From Corynebacterium simulans (GTDB lineage: Bacteria > Actinomycetota > Actinomycetes > Mycobacteriales > Mycobacteriaceae): DNA of 64,000 bases. A model generated the notes under the pieces. It was not told where the DNA came from and made no database searches. It worked only from the letters and a program-made list of their open reading frames with translations. How positions within the stretch are numbered: the first letter of the stretch is position 1; each line of letters starts with the position of its first letter. The stretch covers positions 2,356,001 to 2,420,000 of the forward strand of contig NZ_CP014634.1 of the NCBI RefSeq assembly GCF_001586215.1, in the 5' to 3' direction. Below are positions 8,320 through 18,788 of the stretch, piece by piece. The position numbers and the translations under genes were made by a program.

Positions 8320-9845
8320 TTGCATTGACCCTTCAAGAAATCGCTGACATCACTGGCGGTCGCCTCGATTGCGTGGAAGATCCTTCCGCGCAGGTGACAG
8401 GATTCGTCGAATTCGATTCCCGCAAAGTCACCCCGGGCGGGCTTTTTCTCGCACTGCCGGGTGCCCGTGTAGACGGCCACGATTTTGCAGAAAAAGCAGT
8501 CGCATCCGGGGCAGTTGCTGTGCTGGCGGCACGTCCTGTTGGCGTGTCGGCTATCGTCGTTGAGCCGAAGGGCAAGGTCGAAGGCGACGGCGCTAACGCT
8601 GACATTTATGCCAACGATGAAGACGGCTCAGCCGCCGCAGTCATCGAGGCTTTGTCCGCACTGGCACGCGCGGTCACGCAGCGCCTAGCTACCAATTCCG
8701 CCCTCAACATCGTGGGCGTGACCGGCTCAGCCGGCAAGACCTCCACCAAGGATCTCATCGCCACTATCTTCCGCGCAGCGGGGGAGACCGTCGCGCCTCC
8801 GGGCTCTTTTAACAACGAGGTCGGCCTGCCCTATACCGCTCTGCGTTGCGACGAACACACCGAATACTTGGTGGCTGAGATGTCCGCCCGCGGTATCGGC
8901 CACATTCGCCACCTCACTAACATCACCGCACCGAAGGTCGGTGTGGTCTTGAACGTCGGCTCCGCCCACTTGGGCGAGTTCGGCTCCCGCGAGAACATTG
9001 CCCAAGCCAAAGGCGAACTCGTCGAGGCCCTGCCGAGCGCAAAAGACGGCGGTGTCGCTGTGCTCAACGCGGACGATCCTTTCGTCGCCGGCATGGCGCC
9101 GCGCACGGATGCGAAGGTGGTCTACTACTCGGCCGTGGATAAGCAAGGCTCCAATGCACAGTACTACGCTACGCAGGTCCAGCTTGACGACGTCGCTCGT
9201 GCCTCGTTCATGATGCATACCCCAGACGCGCAGCCGCTGCCGGTGAAACTGCAGGTCTTCGGCGTGCATCAGGTCTCCAACGCCTTGGCCGCCGCTGCAG
9301 CTGCCATCGAGCTGGGGCTTAGCGCCGAGCTGGTAGCCAATGCCCTGTCTGGCCACCGCATCGCGTCGGAGCACCGCATGGACGTGCGCAACCGTCGTGA
9401 TGGTGTCACGCTCATCGATGACTCCTACAATGCAAACCCAGACTCGATGCGTGCGGCCATCGCCGCGCTGGCTTATACCGCGGCGGCGCGTCCCGACGCC
9501 CGTTCCATCGCCGTGCTCGGCGAGATGGGAGAGCTCGGCGAGGACGCACTGGACTCGCACCGCCAGTTGGGCAGTGAGCTGGCGAAGTACCACGTTGACC
9601 ATCTGGTGGCCGTGGGCACTAGCGTCAACACGCGGGCGATGGCGGAAGCGGCACAAGCAAAGGGTATAAATACTAGTATCTGTGCCGATGTTGATGACGC
9701 CGCAAAAATTGTTGACGGCCTTCTGCGTACCGCGCCAGTAGGCGTGGACGATTGGCCAAATAGGGACGCCAAAGATGTCGTCCTTGTCAAAGCTTCGAAT
9801 GCCCAACGCCTGTGGCTCGTTGCAGAAAAGCTCAACCAGAGCTAG
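8316..9845 (+). CDS. murF: UDP-MurNAc-tripeptide:D-Ala-D-Ala ligase MurF
   Basis: MurF completes the soluble precursor UDP-MurNAc-pentapeptide by adding D-alanyl-D-alanine. Of 509 residues, the N-terminal domain carries the family pattern F-D-S-R-K-V-x-P-G-x-L-F-x-A-L-P-G (about 30-50). The ATP loop GSAGKTSTKD is near residue 135, and the motif DDSYNANPDSMRAAI near residue 368 is typical of MurF. Translation is coupled to murE through ATGA. A stretch of about 30 residues rich in D/G/N around 90 is an insertion compared with short MurF proteins. mraY follows after 29 bp. Confidence 0.96.
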   Translation: MIALTLQEIADITGGRLDCVEDPSAQVTGFVEFDSRKVTPGGLFLALPGARVDGHDFAEKAVASGAVAVLAARPVGVSAIVVEPKGKVEGDGANADIYANDEDGSAAAVIEALSALARAVTQRLATNSALNIVGVTGSAGKTSTKDLIATIFRAAGETVAPPGSFNNEVGLPYTALRCDEHTEYLVAEMSARGIGHIRHLTNITAPKVGVVLNVGSAHLGEFGSRENIAQAKGELVEALPSAKDGGVAVLNADDPFVAGMAPRTDAKVVYYSAVDKQGSNAQYYATQVQLDDVARASFMMHTPDAQPLPVKLQVFGVHQVSNALAAAAAAIELGLSAELVANALSGHRIASEHRMDVRNRRDGVTLIDDSYNANPDSMRAAIAALAYTAAARPDARSIAVLGEMGELGEDALDSHRQLGSELAKYHVDHLVAVGTSVNTRAMAEAAQAKGINTSICADVDDAAKIVDGLLRTAPVGVDDWPNRDAKDVVLVKASNAQRLWLVAEKLNQS

Positions 9846-9874
9846 CTCACGAATATTAGAAGGAACCCAAGCAA

Positions 9875-10987
9875 GTGACACAGATCATCATCGCTGGTGT
9901 GGTCAGCTTTCTCGTAGCGATTTTCATCACCCCACTGCTCATCCGCTATTTCTCGGATGCTGGCAAGGGGCAGGAGATCCGTGAGGACGGCCCAAAGTCG
10001 CACCTGCGCAAGCGCGGCACCCCGACCATGGGCGGCCTGGCCATTCTGGCAGGAATCACGGTGGGCTACCTGACGGTGGGAATCTACGGGCAGGTGACCG
10101 GCCACGGTGGCTTTACCTTCTCCGGAATCTTGGTCCTGTGCTTGACTCTGGGCCTCGGCGGCTTGGGTTTTGCCGATGACTTCATCAAGCTTTTCAAGCA
10201 GCGCAACCTGGGCCTGAACAAGACCGCCAAATTGGTGGGGCAGCTCGCCCTCGCATTGGCTTTTGGCCTGCTGTGCTTGCAGCGCCCGGATGACACTGGC
10301 CTGACGCCTGGTACCACGAAGCTGTCCTTCGTTCGCGATATTGAGACTTTCGACTTCGCGGTTGGCCCGACCATCGTGGGAATCGTCGTGTTCCTGATCT
10401 TCATGTACATCTTGATCGCGGCGTGGTCGAACGCCGTGAATCTGACCGATGGTCTGGACGGTCTCGCAGCCGGCACCACCGCGATTGTCATGGGTGCGTA
10501 CACCATTATGACCTTCTGGCAGTTCCGCAACTCTTGCGCCACCGAGTTCACCGCTGGCTGCTACCAGGTCCGCGACCCGCTGGATCTCGCGGTTCTCACC
10601 GCCGCTGGCCTGGGCGGCTGCCTGGGCTTCTTGTGGTGGAACGCGGCACCAGCGAAGATCTTCATGGGCGATACCGGCTCCCTCGCACTTGGTGGCCTAG
10701 TCGCTGGCATTTCCGTGACCAGCCGCACCGAACTGCTGATGATCATCATCGGCGCGCTCTTTGTCATTGAGACTGTCTCCGTCGTCATCCAGATCGTGGT
10801 CTTCCGCACCACCGGCAAGCGTTTCTTCCGTATGGCCCCAATTCACCACCACTTCGAAAACGGTGGCTGGGCAGAGACCGCAGTGGTTGTGCGTTTCTGG
10901 TTGATTGCCGCCATGGCTGCAATGGCCGGCGTTGCTATCTTCTACGGCGACTGGCTTGCTGATTCCGGTATCGGGTTGGTGGGCTAG
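9875..10987 (+). CDS. mraY: Phospho-N-acetylmuramoyl-pentapeptide transferase MraY
   Basis: MraY makes lipid I by moving phospho-MurNAc-pentapeptide to undecaprenyl phosphate at the inner face of the membrane. The 370-residue protein has about ten transmembrane helices and the conserved cytoplasmic motifs. These are [14 protein letters not shown] near residue 45, the catalytic-region [16 protein letters not shown] near 100, [13 protein letters not shown] near 188, and the [11 protein letters not shown] loop near 320. The start is GTG 9875 after AGAAGGAACCC. It follows murF by 29 bp and precedes murD by 2 bp, consistent with one operon. Confidence 0.97.
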   Translation: MTQIIIAGVVSFLVAIFITPLLIRYFSDAGKGQEIREDGPKSHLRKRGTPTMGGLAILAGITVGYLTVGIYGQVTGHGGFTFSGILVLCLTLGLGGLGFADDFIKLFKQRNLGLNKTAKLVGQLALALAFGLLCLQRPDDTGLTPGTTKLSFVRDIETFDFAVGPTIVGIVVFLIFMYILIAAWSNAVNLTDGLDGLAAGTTAIVMGAYTIMTFWQFRNSCATEFTAGCYQVRDPLDLAVLTAAGLGGCLGFLWWNAAPAKIFMGDTGSLALGGLVAGISVTSRTELLMIIIGALFVIETVSVVIQIVVFRTTGKRFFRMAPIHHHFENGGWAETAVVVRFWLIAAMAAMAGVAIFYGDWLADSGIGLVG

Positions 10988-10989
10988 CC

Positions 10990-12444
10990 ATGTCCGCTGC
11001 CTTCGATTCCGCTGCTTTCGATTCCGCGGCCTCGCCCGAGGCTCTGCCTGATTCCTTGCGCGGGAGCATCTTGGTCGCCGGCGCGGGCGTGTCCGGCCGC
11101 GGCTGCGCGAGCGTACTTCTGCGTCTCGGCGCCGACGTCGTGGTGGCCGATGGCAACGCGGATTCCCGCGCACGCCTAGAGGCCGATCTTTCTGTCACCA
11201 CAATCGACGCCGCCACCGCCAACCCCACCGATTACTCCCTCGTGGTTACCTCTCCGGGCTGGGCACCGACCTCGCCGCTTTTGCTCGCAGCAGCCGCGGC
11301 CGGGGTAGAGGTCATTGGCGATGTCGAGCTGGCCTATCGTCTTGATGCCGCCGGCGTCTTCGGCGCACCGCGCACCTGGCTTGCCGTCACGGGCACCAAT
11401 GGCAAGACCACAACCACCGGCATGCTGGCCGCAATCATGGCCGCCGATGAGCAGCGCTCCGGAAAGCGCTCCCAAGCTGTCGGAAACATCGGCACCTCGC
11501 CATTCGACGCCCTAGCCGCCAGCCCACGCGTGGATGTCCTCGTCGCTGAGCTTTCCTCCTTCCAGCTGCATTGGTCCTCCCAGTTGCGCGCGGAGGTTGG
11601 TGTTCTTCTCAACCTCGCCGACGACCACCTCGATTGGCACGGTTCCTTCCACGCCTACGCTGAGGCCAAGGCAAAGGTGCTTGCCGGCGCCCACGCGGTC
11701 ATCGGCCGCGATGACTTCCAGGTCCGCGAATACGCCGATGCCGCCGCAGAACGCGGCGCGCTTTCTCCAGACACCCACGCTTTTACCCACACCATTCCGA
11801 ATGATGGGGAAGTAGGCGTCATCGACGGCCAGCTCGTTATTAACAACGTGGCAGGCGTTAGCGCCACCGTCATCGACGATGTCACCGCCCTTCAGCCCTC
11901 TGGTATGGCGGGCATTCTCGACGCCGCAGCCGCCGCCTGCGCCGCTTTGCTCGCCGGTGCCGAGCCGTCCTCAATCACCGAGGGCCTCGAAAGCTACACC
12001 GTCGCCGGTCACCGCGGCGAGCTAGTGCACCGCCATAACGGCATCGCTTTCATCGACAACTCCAAAGCCACCAACCCCCACGCAGCCGAGGCCGCGATGC
12101 GCGGGTTGAACAATGTGGTGTGGGTCGCTGGCGGTCAGCTCAAAGGCGCCGACGTCAGCGATCTTCTCGACGCCCACGCGGAAAGGCTAAAAGCAGCGGT
12201 TGTAATGGGCGTCGACAAGCAAGTGCTCTACGACGCCCTCCAGCAGCGTGGAGTTGCCACCACCGTCATCGAATCCACCGATCCCCTAAAAGCAATGGAG
12301 GAGGCGGTCACCGTCGCCGTGCAACACGCCGAACCCGGCGATACCGTCCTTTTGGCGCCGGCTGGGGCATCGTTGGATATGTACCAAGGCATGGCACAGC
12401 GCGGTGACTTCTTCGCCGCAGCCGCCCAGCGCATCGCACGTTAA
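10990..12444 (+). CDS. murD: UDP-MurNAc-L-alanine:D-glutamate ligase MurD
   Basis: MurD adds D-glutamate to UDP-MurNAc-L-alanine. The 484-residue protein has an N-terminal Rossmann-like domain (ILVAGAGVSGRG near residue 27) and the ATP motif TGTNGKTTT near residue 136. It also has LNLADDHLDWHGS near 205, typical of MurD, and the C-terminal domain with FIDNSKATNP. An unusual feature is a 15-bp tandem repeat at the very start (10993-11022), giving SAAFD twice, absent from the catalytic core and probably a dispensable extension. The gene begins 2 bp after mraY. Confidence 0.96.
   Translation: MSAAFDSAAFDSAASPEALPDSLRGSILVAGAGVSGRGCASVLLRLGADVVVADGNADSRARLEADLSVTTIDAATANPTDYSLVVTSPGWAPTSPLLLAAAAAGVEVIGDVELAYRLDAAGVFGAPRTWLAVTGTNGKTTTTGMLAAIMAADEQRSGKRSQAVGNIGTSPFDALAASPRVDVLVAELSSFQLHWSSQLRAEVGVLLNLADDHLDWHGSFHAYAEAKAKVLAGAHAVIGRDDFQVREYADAAAERGALSPDTHAFTHTIPNDGEVGVIDGQLVINNVAGVSATVIDDVTALQPSGMAGILDAAAAACAALLAGAEPSSITEGLESYTVAGHRGELVHRHNGIAFIDNSKATNPHAAEAAMRGLNNVVWVAGGQLKGADVSDLLDAHAERLKAAVVMGVDKQVLYDALQQRGVATTVIESTDPLKAMEEAVTVAVQHAEPGDTVLLAPAGASLDMYQGMAQRGDFFAAAAQRIAR
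10993..11031 (+). repeat. 15-bp in-frame tandem repeat at the 5' end of murD
   Basis: Two 15-bp units (10993-11007 and 11008-11022) differing by one base are followed by a partial third. Being a multiple of three, copy changes would add or remove five residues without a frameshift. Confidence 0.75.
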
Positions 12445-12465
12445 CCACGCAATTCAGGAGACTCC

Positions 12466-13887
12466 ATGACCGCAACTAGGCCGCAACAACCAGCGTCGAA
12501 GACGCTCGGCCAACGCGTGGGCGAAATCCGCCAGTACTACCGCGCGCAACCGGGGCTGGACTACCAGCTGCTGCGGATTATCATCTTTTCGCTGATTGGC
12601 ATTGGCGTGCTCATGGCATTCTCCGCATCCATGGCTACTTCCTTCACGGAAAACTCCAACGTGTGGACTGATGCCATCCGCCAGTGCCTGCTCGTGACAG
12701 GCGGCCTGATTTTGTTCTGGATTGCGCTGCGGGTTTCTCCTTATACGCTGCGTAAGTTCGTGCCGTGGCTGCTGCTGTTGTCCATCATCTTGCTCATCGC
12801 GGTGTTGATTCCTGGCGTGGGTACCGGTCGTGAGACGGTGGGCTCGCAGTCCTGGATTCCGCTGGGCCCTGTGGCTTTCCAACCTTCTGAGTTCGCACGT
12901 GTCACCGTAGCGATGTACGGCGCTTCGGCGCTGGCGGGCAAGCCACACCGTTCGATGCGTCTTTCTGACCCATTCATGATGTACTCGCTCATCGCGTCTG
13001 TGATGTTCGTGCTCATCGTGTTGCAGGGCGATATCGGCATGGCGGCGTCGTTTGCCTTGGTGGTTATCTTCACCTTGCTTTTTGCGGGCGTGAACTGGCG
13101 CGTCGCCGCCACCATCATTGGCCTCGGCGTGTTGGGCTTAACCGCAGTCTTTCTGGGCGGCGGCTTCCGTACGCACCGTTTCCACACCTACTTTGATGCT
13201 TTCCGCGGCAACATCGAGGACACGCAGGGCACCGGTTTCCAGGCCTACCAGGGCTTCCTTTCGCTTGCCGACGGCGGGTTCTGGGGGGTTGGCCTCGGCC
13301 AATCCCGTGCGAAGTGGTTCTACCTGCCAGAGGCGAAGAATGACTTCGTCTTTGCCATCATCGGCGAGGAACTCGGGCTGTGGGGCGGCTTGCTGGTTAT
13401 CGGCTTGTTTGCCGCACTGGGTTATATCGGTCTGCGTACGGCAAAGAATGCGCAGGATTCTTTCCAGGCGCTGCTGGCCGCCACATTGACGGTCGGCGTT
13501 GTTATCCAGGCCTTCATTAACATCGGCTATGTGGTGGGGCTTCTTCCTGTGACGGGCATTCAGCTGCCGATGATTTCCGCCGGCGGCTCCGCAGCGCTTA
13601 TCACCATCGGTTCGATGGGCGTGCTGTGTAACGTCGCTCGCCATGAGCCGCTGCAGATTTCTGCGATGCAGAACTTTGGCCGCCCGCTGTTCGACCGTCT
13701 GTTTTTCATCCCCGAGCCGCAGCTTTCCGATGCCGCTCCGAAGCGTAAGGGAGGCCGCCATGCCTCGCTGCCGCAGAAGAATCGGGGCGGGCGTCGGCCA
13801 GGGGAGCGCGAGGAGCGCTTTGGCCGAGCGGTGACGAGCCGTGGGCCTAGTGATTACCGCCTGCCGCGGCGCGGCGAGAAGCGGTAG
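12466..13887 (+). CDS. ftsW: SEDS glycosyltransferase FtsW
   Basis: FtsW polymerises lipid II into septal glycan strands together with FtsI. The 473-residue protein shows about ten transmembrane helices, a soluble N-terminal segment of about 35 residues and a basic C-terminal tail of about 60 residues (rich in R, K, G). SEDS family patterns are visible: WIPLGPVAFQPSEFARV near residue 128, the large extracellular loop with NDFVFAIIGEELGLWGG near 298, and GLLPVTGIQLPMISAGGSA near 360. AGGAGACTCC precedes the ATG. It sits in the normal place between murD and murG, 21 bp after murD. Confidence 0.96.
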   Translation: MTATRPQQPASKTLGQRVGEIRQYYRAQPGLDYQLLRIIIFSLIGIGVLMAFSASMATSFTENSNVWTDAIRQCLLVTGGLILFWIALRVSPYTLRKFVPWLLLLSIILLIAVLIPGVGTGRETVGSQSWIPLGPVAFQPSEFARVTVAMYGASALAGKPHRSMRLSDPFMMYSLIASVMFVLIVLQGDIGMAASFALVVIFTLLFAGVNWRVAATIIGLGVLGLTAVFLGGGFRTHRFHTYFDAFRGNIEDTQGTGFQAYQGFLSLADGGFWGVGLGQSRAKWFYLPEAKNDFVFAIIGEELGLWGGLLVIGLFAALGYIGLRTAKNAQDSFQALLAATLTVGVVIQAFINIGYVVGLLPVTGIQLPMISAGGSAALITIGSMGVLCNVARHEPLQISAMQNFGRPLFDRLFFIPEPQLSDAAPKRKGGRHASLPQKNRGGRRPGEREERFGRAVTSRGPSDYRLPRRGEKR

Positions 13888-13903
13888 GCCCGGGTGGCGC
13901 TGG

Positions 13904-13909
13904 TAGCCT
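13904..13909 (+). promoter_or_regulatory. -10 box TAGCCT of a leaderless murG promoter
   Basis: TAGCCT ends 7 nt before the murG ATG and there is no ribosome site, so transcription probably starts on the start codon. It would give murG-murC-ftsQ an internal promoter. Confidence 0.55.
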
Positions 13910-13916
13910 GTAGGTC

Positions 13917-14999
13917 ATGAATTCCACCCCCATTTCTGTCGTCCTTGCAGGTGGCGGCACCGCAGGCCATATCGAACCAGCGCTCGCAGTGGGTGAAGCG
14001 CTCCGGCAGCGTCACGGCGCGAAGTTAACCGCGTTGGGCACCGAGAAGGGACTGGAGCGCGATATCGTTCCTGCCCGCGGGGTGGATCTGCGCATGGTGA
14101 CCCCCGTTCCGGTTCCGCGCAAGGTGAACGCCGATCTGTTTAAGCTTCCGTTGAACGTTGTAAAGTCGGTCATGCAAACCCGCAAGGTTTTAAAAGACGT
14201 TGAGGCTGACGTGGTCTTTGGCACGGGCGGATACGTTTCCGCTTCGGCCTACCTTGCTGCAAAGACTTTAGGCATGCCGTTTTATGTGCTAGAAACCAAC
14301 GCGCTTTCGGGCATTGCAAATAAGCTTGGCGTGCGTTTGGGCGGAATCGGCTTCAACGCGCACCCGAACTCCGGCATGCCGGGCGAGGTCGTGGGTATCC
14401 CAGTGCGCCCAGGAATGGGTCAAGACCCCGACGGTTCCGTGGCTGCGGAGGCCCGCAAGCGTTGGGGGCTGCGCGAGGATATGCCCACCATCGTCATTAC
14501 CGGTGGCTCGCAGGGCGCAGCCAGCATCAACAAGGCAGTGGCGGGCGCGTTGCCGGAGCTGACCGAGAAACACCAGGTCCTGCATGCCTACGGCAAGAAG
14601 AACGAGGCGCCAGCACCGGCCCCGAATTACACTCCGCTGCCGTACATCGACGATATGGCCGGCGCGCTTGCCGTTGCGGATCTTATGATTTGCCGCTCCG
14701 GCGCGATGACGGTCGCTGAGGTAGCCGCCGCTGGCGTTCCTGCCATTTACGTGCCACTGCCAATCGGCAATGGTGAGCAGGCACTGAACTCCCGCGAGCT
14801 CGTTGAAGCCGGCGCTGCCGTGCAGATTGCCGACGCCGAACTCAACCCCCAGCGCTTGGTCTCCGAGGTCCGCGGCATTATGGAAGATGATGCTCGCTTA
14901 AAGGTAATGCGCACGGCCGCTGCGACGAACTCTGCTGGCGATGTTGCTAACACCATTGCGGACCGTATCGCCACCACCATCGAGCAAGCGCGCGCTTAA
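13917..14999 (+). CDS. murG: UDP-GlcNAc:lipid I GlcNAc transferase MurG
   Basis: MurG converts lipid I to lipid II at the cytoplasmic membrane face. The 360-residue GT28 protein has the N-terminal acceptor domain with VLAGGGTAGHIEPALA (G-rich loop), FGTGGYVSASAYLAAK near residue 100 and FYVLETNALSGIANK near 122. The donor domain has ITGGSQGAASINKAV near 195 and the nucleotide-binding CRSGAMTVAEVAAAGVPAIYVPLP near 262. No ribosome site is seen; a TAGCCT box 7 nt upstream suggests a leaderless message in addition to operon read-through. murC follows after 42 bp. Confidence 0.97.
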   Translation: MNSTPISVVLAGGGTAGHIEPALAVGEALRQRHGAKLTALGTEKGLERDIVPARGVDLRMVTPVPVPRKVNADLFKLPLNVVKSVMQTRKVLKDVEADVVFGTGGYVSASAYLAAKTLGMPFYVLETNALSGIANKLGVRLGGIGFNAHPNSGMPGEVVGIPVRPGMGQDPDGSVAAEARKRWGLREDMPTIVITGGSQGAASINKAVAGALPELTEKHQVLHAYGKKNEAPAPAPNYTPLPYIDDMAGALAVADLMICRSGAMTVAEVAAAGVPAIYVPLPIGNGEQALNSRELVEAGAAVQIADAELNPQRLVSEVRGIMEDDARLKVMRTAAATNSAGDVANTIADRIATTIEQARA

Positions 15000-15041
15000 A
15001 CCCTCGCGCAAGATCTTTGAAGCTGAAGGAATTTAAAGAAG

Positions 15042-16496
15042 ATGACTGACTCTTATGACCTCACTCGCGTCCACATGGTGGGCATCGGCGGTTCTGGCAT
15101 GTCTGGCCTGGCGCGCATCCTCGCCTCGCGCGGTGGCGTCGTTACCGGCTCCGACGTTAAGGAGTCCACGCCGGTGGAAATCCTGCGCACGATGGGCGTA
15201 AAGATTGCGGTAGGCCACGCGGCAGAAAATCTCGAGCTGGCGGGGGAGAAGCCGACTGTCGTAGTCACTTCTTTCGCAGCCATCCCGCAAGATAACCCGG
15301 AGCTGGTAGGTGCGCGGGAGGCCGGTATTCCGGTGATTCGCCGCTCCGACCTTCTCGCCGAGCTGATGGAGGGCCACCAGCAGGTGCTCCTCGCCGGTAC
15401 GCATGGCAAGACTTCCACCACCTCGATGACCGTCTCCGCGATGCAGCAGGCAGGCTTGGACCCTTCCTTTGCCATTGGCGGCCAACTCAACCGCGCGGGC
15501 ACCAACGCCCATGGCGGAACTGGCAACGCCTTTGTTGCCGAGGCCGATGAATCCGATGCTTCCTTGCTGCGCTATAGCCCTGAAGTCGCGGTGATTACCA
15601 ACATCGAGCCGGACCACCTGGATTTCTTCCACAATGCTGAGGCCTATTACCGGGTCTTCGACGATTTCGCCGATCGCATCGTGCCGGGCGGTCACCTCGT
15701 CGTGTGCTTGGAGGATGAGCATGCGGCGCAGGCCGGTAAACGCGCCCTTGACCGCGGAATCAACGTTCTTGGCTACGGCAGCGCTCAAGCAGCCGCGCAG
15801 TATCCGGAGATTCCCTTGGCCGCTGAGGTAGTAGAAGAGCAGGTTTCTGTCATTGGCATGCAAGTCCGTGCACGCGTCACGCTGCCCGGTGGAAAGGCGG
15901 AAGAGCTCGCTTATGAGCTGCAGATTCCGGGGCATCACATGGTGCTTAACTCTTTAGCCTCGCTTATTGCGGGCGGCTTGGCCGGCGGCGATCTGGACGA
16001 TCTCGCGGTGGGCCTTAGTGATTTCACCGGTGTGCGCCGTCGCTTCGAGTACCGCGGTACCGAGCACGAGGTGCGCGTCTTCGATGACTATGCCCACCAC
16101 CCAACCGAGGTCACCGCAGTCCTCGGTGCTGCCCGCCAAAAGGTAGAGGCAGAAGGCAAGGGGGCGCGCGTTATCGCATGCTTCCAGCCGCACCTGTACT
16201 CCCGCACGACGGAATTCGACAAGGAGTTCGCTGCAGCACTCGCGCTTGCTGACGCCGCCGTTGTCCTCGACATCTACGGCGCTCGGGAGCAACCGGTGGA
16301 AGGCATTACCTCCCGCATCATCACCGACAAAATGCCGGAAGAGATGAAGGTCATTTTTGAACCGAGCTTCTCGGAGGCGGCTCAAGATGTTGTGTCCCTG
16401 GTGCGCCCTGGCGATGTCGTACTCACCATCGGCGCGGGTTCAGTCACGATGCTGGCCGCGGAGATCCTCGATGAGCTGAAGGCGCTTAATGACTAA
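15042..16496 (+). CDS. murC: UDP-N-acetylmuramate:L-alanine ligase MurC
   Basis: MurC starts the stem peptide by joining L-alanine to UDP-MurNAc. The 484-residue protein has the N-terminal [18 protein letters not shown] dinucleotide-type loop, the ATP motif [12 protein letters not shown] near residue 115 (the His variant typical of MurC), [14 protein letters not shown] near 167, and the C-terminal [12 protein letters not shown] near 346. AGGAATTTAAAGAAG precedes the ATG. Its 3' end overlaps ftsQ by 8 bp, suggesting coupling. Length and motifs are those of the normal family. Confidence 0.97.
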   Translation: MTDSYDLTRVHMVGIGGSGMSGLARILASRGGVVTGSDVKESTPVEILRTMGVKIAVGHAAENLELAGEKPTVVVTSFAAIPQDNPELVGAREAGIPVIRRSDLLAELMEGHQQVLLAGTHGKTSTTSMTVSAMQQAGLDPSFAIGGQLNRAGTNAHGGTGNAFVAEADESDASLLRYSPEVAVITNIEPDHLDFFHNAEAYYRVFDDFADRIVPGGHLVVCLEDEHAAQAGKRALDRGINVLGYGSAQAAAQYPEIPLAAEVVEEQVSVIGMQVRARVTLPGGKAEELAYELQIPGHHMVLNSLASLIAGGLAGGDLDDLAVGLSDFTGVRRRFEYRGTEHEVRVFDDYAHHPTEVTAVLGAARQKVEAEGKGARVIACFQPHLYSRTTEFDKEFAAALALADAAVVLDIYGAREQPVEGITSRIITDKMPEEMKVIFEPSFSEAAQDVVSLVRPGDVVLTIGAGSVTMLAAEILDELKALND

Positions 16497-17139
16497 GAAG
16501 ACAATTGCGGTTTCTCTCACGGGGCTCGTCGCGGTCGTTGTGCTGGCGGCAGTTGCCGTGTGGATGTTCCCCGTGTTCAAGGTTTCTTCCTTCGAGGTAC
16601 ATGGCATAAGCCACGTCGATGCAGCGCAGGTGGAAGAAGCCAGTGGTGTCGCTAAAGGCGAGAACCTAGTGCGGGTGGATGCCCGTGGAGCGGCGTCGGG
16701 AGTCGCGCGTTTGCCGTGGGTGAAGTCCGCGACCGTATCGCGCGCATTTCCGTCCACTTTGAGCGTGGAAATTACAGAACACGAGGTGGTGGCTTTCCGT
16801 GATAAGAACAAGCTTATCGACGCCGAGGGTGAAGAATTCGCCGAGGACACCCCGCCGGAGGGCGCAGTGGAAATTACCGGCAGCGCCGAGCCTGGCTCGG
16901 AGGAGATGAGTGATGCCGTGGAGGTAGTCGCCGCTTTGCCGCAGCCGGTGCGCGCACAGGTGAAGTCTCTCGAGGTTAAAAACGCGTATTCGATGACCTT
17001 CCACCTGAAGGATGACCGCAGCGTCTTCTGGGGTGCCTCGGAGGATAACGCCAATAAGGCTTTGGCCTTCGAGACGGTTTTGAAGATGGAAGGCGGGCAG
17101 TGGAATATTTCAAACCCCGAATTGGTAACCACGAAATAG
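16489..17139 (+). CDS. ftsQ: Cell division protein FtsQ (POTRA domain)
   Basis: FtsQ is the bitopic divisome scaffold that binds FtsL/FtsB. The 216-residue protein has a very short cytoplasmic tail (MTKK), one transmembrane helix (about 5-27) and an extracytoplasmic POTRA domain beginning [19 protein letters not shown] (about 30-95). The FtsQ beta domain follows, with [23 protein letters not shown] near 75-95. It overlaps the end of murC by 8 bp. The POTRA core is normal; the cytoplasmic head is shorter than in mycobacteria. A 250-bp gap with the ftsZ promoter follows. Confidence 0.92.
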   Translation: MTKKTIAVSLTGLVAVVVLAAVAVWMFPVFKVSSFEVHGISHVDAAQVEEASGVAKGENLVRVDARGAASGVARLPWVKSATVSRAFPSTLSVEITEHEVVAFRDKNKLIDAEGEEFAEDTPPEGAVEITGSAEPGSEEMSDAVEVVAALPQPVRAQVKSLEVKNAYSMTFHLKDDRSVFWGASEDNANKALAFETVLKMEGGQWNISNPELVTTK

Positions 17140-17389
17140 CCGTCTGAATTTAACGCCCTGCGCAGAGCCCATCTTGGTCATACAGGTGGGGTGCGTGGGG
17201 CGTTTGTGATTTGAAAACCCGCACGTCAGCAACCCTAAACTACAACTTGAGGGTACCGACACGCGGCAAAATGTACGTGAAAAACTACGGCACTTCCATA
17301 AAGATGGAAATAACCGCGCGTGAGAAAAAAGTCGCGTGCAATAAAAATCCTCGTTTACGCACCAACAGTGAAAGGTGAGCACCCCTCAC
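17140..17389 (+). promoter_or_regulatory. ftsZ upstream region
   Basis: A 250-bp intergenic stretch, AT-richer than its surroundings from about 17205, separates ftsQ from ftsZ and should hold the ftsZ promoters. I see AAAGGTGAG as the ribosome site just before ATG 17390. No single promoter pair is convincing and no small gene is apparent. Confidence 0.5.
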
Positions 17390-18757
17390 ATGATCTCAAC
17401 TAGCAATAACCTCGCGGAAATCAAGGTCGTCGGTGTCGGCGGCGGCGGCGTTAACGCCGTGAACCGCATGATCGAAGAAGGTCTGAAGGGCGTTCAGTTC
17501 GTCGCGATTAACACCGACTCCCAGGCGCTGATTTTCTCGGATGCTGACACCAAGCTCGATATCGGCCGCGAAGCCACTCGCGGTCTCGGCGCGGGCGCTA
17601 ACCCGGAGGTCGGCAAGACCTCGGCAGAAGACCACAAGACTGAGATTGAGGATGCCCTGGAAGGCTCCGACATGGTCTTCGTTACCGCCGGCGAGGGTGG
17701 CGGCACTGGTACCGGCGCCGCTCCGGTCGTTGCTTCCATCGCGAAGAAGATGGGTGCGCTGACCGTCGGCGTTGTTACCCGTCCATTCAAGTTTGAGGGC
17801 GCACGCCGTACCCGCCAGGCAATGTCTGGCATCGAGGAGCTGCGCGACGTCTGTGACACGCTCATCGTTATCCCGAACGACCGCCTGATGCAGCTCGGTG
17901 GCGAAGAGCTGTCCATCGTCGAGGCATTCCGCGCAGCCGATGAGGTCCTCCACAACGGTGTCCAGGGTATTACGAACCTGATTACCATCCCGGGCATGAT
18001 TAACGTCGACTTTGCCGACGTCCGCTCCGTCATGGCCGATGCCGGCTCCGCCCTCATGGGCATCGGCTCTGCACGCGGTGACAACCGTGCGCTCAATGCC
18101 GCTGAGCAGGCAATCAACTCCCCGCTGCTCGAGTCCACCATGGAAGGCGCAAAGGGTGTTCTGCTCTCCATCGCCGGCGGCTCTGATCTTGGTCTGCATG
18201 AGGTTAACGCCGCTGCATCCATGGTCGAGGAGCGCGCTGACGAAGACGCCAACATCATCTTCGGTACCATCATCGATGACAACCTGGGCGACGAAGTCCG
18301 CGTCACCATCATCGCCACCGGCTTTGATGCACAGGCCAACATGACCACCGCAGCTCAGCCGGCACAGTCCCAGCCACAGCAGCAGCGTCCGGGCTCCCTG
18401 TTCGATAACCGCCAGGAAACTTCGGCGCAGCAGTCGGCGCAACAGTCGGCACAACAGCAACCAATGCACCAGCAGCAACCGGTACAGCAGCAACCGCTGC
18501 AGCAGGAGCCAGTACAGCAGCAGCCGGTACAACAGCAACCGCGCTACGAGGAACCTGCGCAGCCGCGTTACGAGGAGCAGCCGGCTGAGACCTACCGTCC
18601 ACGCCATTCCTCCAACGGTCTGTTCACCAGCTCCGATCGTTTTGCTCGTGAAGATCGCCGTGACGACTACCGCCTGTCCCGCCCTGCAGATCGTCGTGAC
18701 GATCGTCGCCACGATGACGGCGATGACGATCTCGACGTGCCGTCCTTCATGCGTTAA
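17390..18757 (+). CDS. ftsZ: Cell division GTPase FtsZ
   Basis: FtsZ polymerises into the Z-ring that places and drives septation. I choose ATG 17390 over the in-frame GTG at 17375 because AAAGGTGAG lies about 10 nt before it and the resulting 13-residue head before [10 protein letters not shown] has the length found in related FtsZ proteins. The tubulin signature GGGTGTG is at residues 103-109 and the catalytic loop [11 protein letters not shown] is near 204. After the conserved body (about 1-315) comes a long linker dominated by Q-Q-P and Q-Q-S repeats (about 325-385), then a charged Arg/Asp segment. The C-terminal peptide [11 protein letters not shown] is the binding tail for SepF and similar partners. 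The glutamine-rich linker is longer and more repetitive than in mycobacteria. Confidence 0.97.
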   Translation: MISTSNNLAEIKVVGVGGGGVNAVNRMIEEGLKGVQFVAINTDSQALIFSDADTKLDIGREATRGLGAGANPEVGKTSAEDHKTEIEDALEGSDMVFVTAGEGGGTGTGAAPVVASIAKKMGALTVGVVTRPFKFEGARRTRQAMSGIEELRDVCDTLIVIPNDRLMQLGGEELSIVEAFRAADEVLHNGVQGITNLITIPGMINVDFADVRSVMADAGSALMGIGSARGDNRALNAAEQAINSPLLESTMEGAKGVLLSIAGGSDLGLHEVNAAASMVEERADEDANIIFGTIIDDNLGDEVRVTIIATGFDAQANMTTAAQPAQSQPQQQRPGSLFDNRQETSAQQSAQQSAQQQPMHQQQPVQQQPLQQEPVQQQPVQQQPRYEEPAQPRYEEQPAETYRPRHSSNGLFTSSDRFAREDRRDDYRLSRPADRRDDRRHDDGDDDLDVPSFMR

Positions 18758-18775
18758 AGCAGCGAAATAGTGCGC

Positions 18776-18781
18776 TAACCT
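18776..18781 (+). promoter_or_regulatory. -10 box TAACCT of a leaderless pgeF promoter
   Basis: TAACCT ends 7 nt before the ATG at 18789 and no ribosome site is present, which fits a leaderless transcript for pgeF-yggS. Confidence 0.55.
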
Positions 18782-18788
18782 GGAGTGC

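Noticed and set aside
18421..18560. The Q-rich repeat of ftsZ as a variable-number tandem repeat locus
   Set aside because: The repeats are mainly at the amino acid level with mixed CAG/CAA codons and no exact long DNA unit, so slippage-prone tandem DNA repeats are not evident.
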